A stretch of DNA of 64,000 nucleotides from G963691835 sp963691835. GTDB taxonomy: Bacteria; Pseudomonadota; Alphaproteobacteria; Thalassobaculales; Thalassobaculaceae. The DNA lies in contig OY829383.1 in assembly GCA_963691835.1 (NCBI GenBank), positions 1,426,001-1,490,000 on the forward strand, written 5' to 3'. Below are positions 63,316 through 64,000 of this stretch, in pieces. Position 1 is the stretch's first letter; each line of letters begins with the position of its first letter. Under the pieces are notes generated by a model that made no database searches, was not told the DNA's origin, and worked only from the letters and a program-made list of their open reading frames with translations. The translations under genes were made by a program, and so were the position numbers.

Positions 63316-63440
63316 TCTGGCCCCCGAAGGATTGTGCAGGCATCAAACATGACATGAGTCACGCGCCAGCACCGTCGGCGCCTTGGTATCAAACTATCGT
63401 ATGGTCTTCCAGAGACGGGACAGCCGGAGCCGGGCCGTGA

Positions 63441-63641
63441 TCACTCAACCCAGTCGGCGATCACATAGGGCGCCTGGGACGGCGCTACTTCCGGGTGGTA
63501 GTGGCGATAGACAGCAACGGCAGAGTGAAAACACACCTCGTCACGCTCGCCCCGCAGCTTGAGCTGACGGTACGCGTTGGTGACGGCCTTATAGCACGTG
63601 TCCGTCTCCTCGCAGGCCGGCTTATCGTCACATGCGCTCAT
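63441..63641 (-). CDS. Small conserved Cys-containing protein, unknown
   Basis: This 66-residue protein has four cysteines (positions 4, 10, 16, 37) and a compact helical body (CYKAVTNAYRQLKLRGERDEVCFHSAVAVYRHYHPE) ending in APYVIADWVE. The AVAVYRHYHPE line looks like a conserved alphaproteobacterial orphan family I cannot name. The ATG at 63641 is taken; no strong ribosome site is obvious. It lies between the two related membrane-protein genes, all on the same strand. Confidence 0.65.
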   Translation of the reverse strand: MSACDDKPACEETDTCYKAVTNAYRQLKLRGERDEVCFHSAVAVYRHYHPEVAPSQAPYVIADWVE

Positions 63642-63753
63642 TGGAGTGCCCCAAGTCGATCAAGCAAACTGTATCCATGCGGCCGTCCGGCGCAAGACAA
63701 ATCGCATGCTTCCTGCAGAAACTAAGAGGTCGATGGCGGCCCTAACGCCGGTC

Positions 63754-64000
63754 CTATGACCCAGGTACGACAATAGGATCCGGAAACCGGCATAAACGAT
63801 CATCAGACGTCACGACCCAACCGTTGAGACGCTCGCCAGGCCGGACACGAGCGTGCCCTTTCCATCCTGTTCTCAGGATGTGGATTTCATCAAACGCATT
63901 CTCCACATCGTGACGGAACCAACCTGTCAGCCCCACACCCCGGATCATGTCGTCCTGATCAGTCACAAAGACCAAACGGGGTGCCCTGGACGGCCGGTCC
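63754..64000 (-). CDS. C-terminus of a protein related to the membrane protein at 61546-63315 (runs off right edge)
   Basis: The minus-strand frame is open from the window edge to the stop at 63754, about 82 codons. Its sequence parallels the C-terminal domain of the 589-residue membrane protein: RLVFVTDQDDMIRGVGL matches TLWVIGPNDRVAGVAF in pattern, a central K-G-H-A-R-V matches Y-E-G-H-A-R-T, and DDRLCRF matches GDALCVS. It is therefore probably the end of a paralogous polytopic protein whose start lies beyond 64000. The internal TTG at 63975 is not taken as a start because homology begins upstream of it. Confidence 0.6.
   Translation of the reverse strand, partial: DRPSRAPRLVFVTDQDDMIRGVGLTGWFRHDVENAFDEIHILRTGWKGHARVRPGERLNGWVVTSDDRLCRFPDPIVVPGS

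Noticed and set aside
1..64000. CRISPR arrays, insertion sequences, prophage or integrase genes
   Set aside because: No regularly spaced repeats, no transposase or integrase motifs, and no obvious composition break were seen in the window.

Overview
The window is GC-rich chromosomal DNA from an alphaproteobacterium, most likely in or near the Rhodospirillales. The markers are an RcdA/DUF1465 CtrA-degradation adaptor, a phasin flanked by PhaR-type operators, a ROSE-type thermometer in front of an hsp20 gene, and the general codon and ribosome-binding-site style. I see no insertion sequence, phage gene, CRISPR array or rRNA. The genes are densely packed, often with ATGA/GTGA overlaps.

Layout. 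1-1 kb: 5' end of a SulP anion transporter and tRNA-Ser(GGA). 1-13.8 kb: catabolic block with a Rieske fusion protein, an NMT1-type binding protein, a HpcH/CitE CoA lyase coupled to a CaiB CoA-transferase, a DUF1203 protein, urate hydroxylase PuuD facing OHCU decarboxylase, an acyltransferase, a second CaiB enzyme coupled to a MaoC/HTD2-like hydratase, and a gamma-glutamyltransferase. The lyase, transferase and hydratase set matches the enzyme classes used for C5-dicarboxyl-CoA (mesaconyl/citramalyl-CoA) conversion. 13.7-15.9 kb: a palindromic repeat, then a DUF4198 gene and a HupE/UreJ-type gene whose start codons overlap head to head. 16-27.2 kb: a signalling block with two stand-alone receivers, a 506-residue protein of unknown family, a 2648-residue hybrid histidine kinase with three periplasmic binding-protein domains, and a PAS-like protein. 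27.2-34.6 kb: a glycosyltransferase, a Baeyer-Villiger-type monooxygenase, a subtilase with five PPC repeats, a small exported protein and a VOC protein.

34.7-38.1 kb: a peptide-type ABC transporter (binding protein and two permeases, no ATPase in view). 38.1-41.9 kb: a queuosine operon in the order precursor transporter, queA, tgt, queG. 42-46.3 kb: a methyltransferase, leuA with a possible leader, rcdA and a heat-controlled hsp20. 46.5-53.2 kb: an orphan molybdenum hydroxylase large subunit, a DHA2 exporter, an azoreductase and two tandem glutathionyl-hydroquinone reductases, the second frameshifted. 53.3-64 kb: phasin, a D,D-carboxypeptidase with a SPOR domain, the sugar-nucleotide operon galU-ugd-manB, a J-domain/VWA pair, an acetyltransferase, a polytopic membrane protein, and at the right edge the C-terminus of what looks like its paralogue.

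The strongest candidates for something undescribed are the signalling block around the giant kinase with its unknown 506-residue partner, and the catabolic CoA block. The best-supported regulatory features are the RpoH promoter plus ROSE thermometer before hsp20 and the two PhaR-like operators bracketing the phasin promoter. All assignments come from reading motifs by eye; no database search was run.
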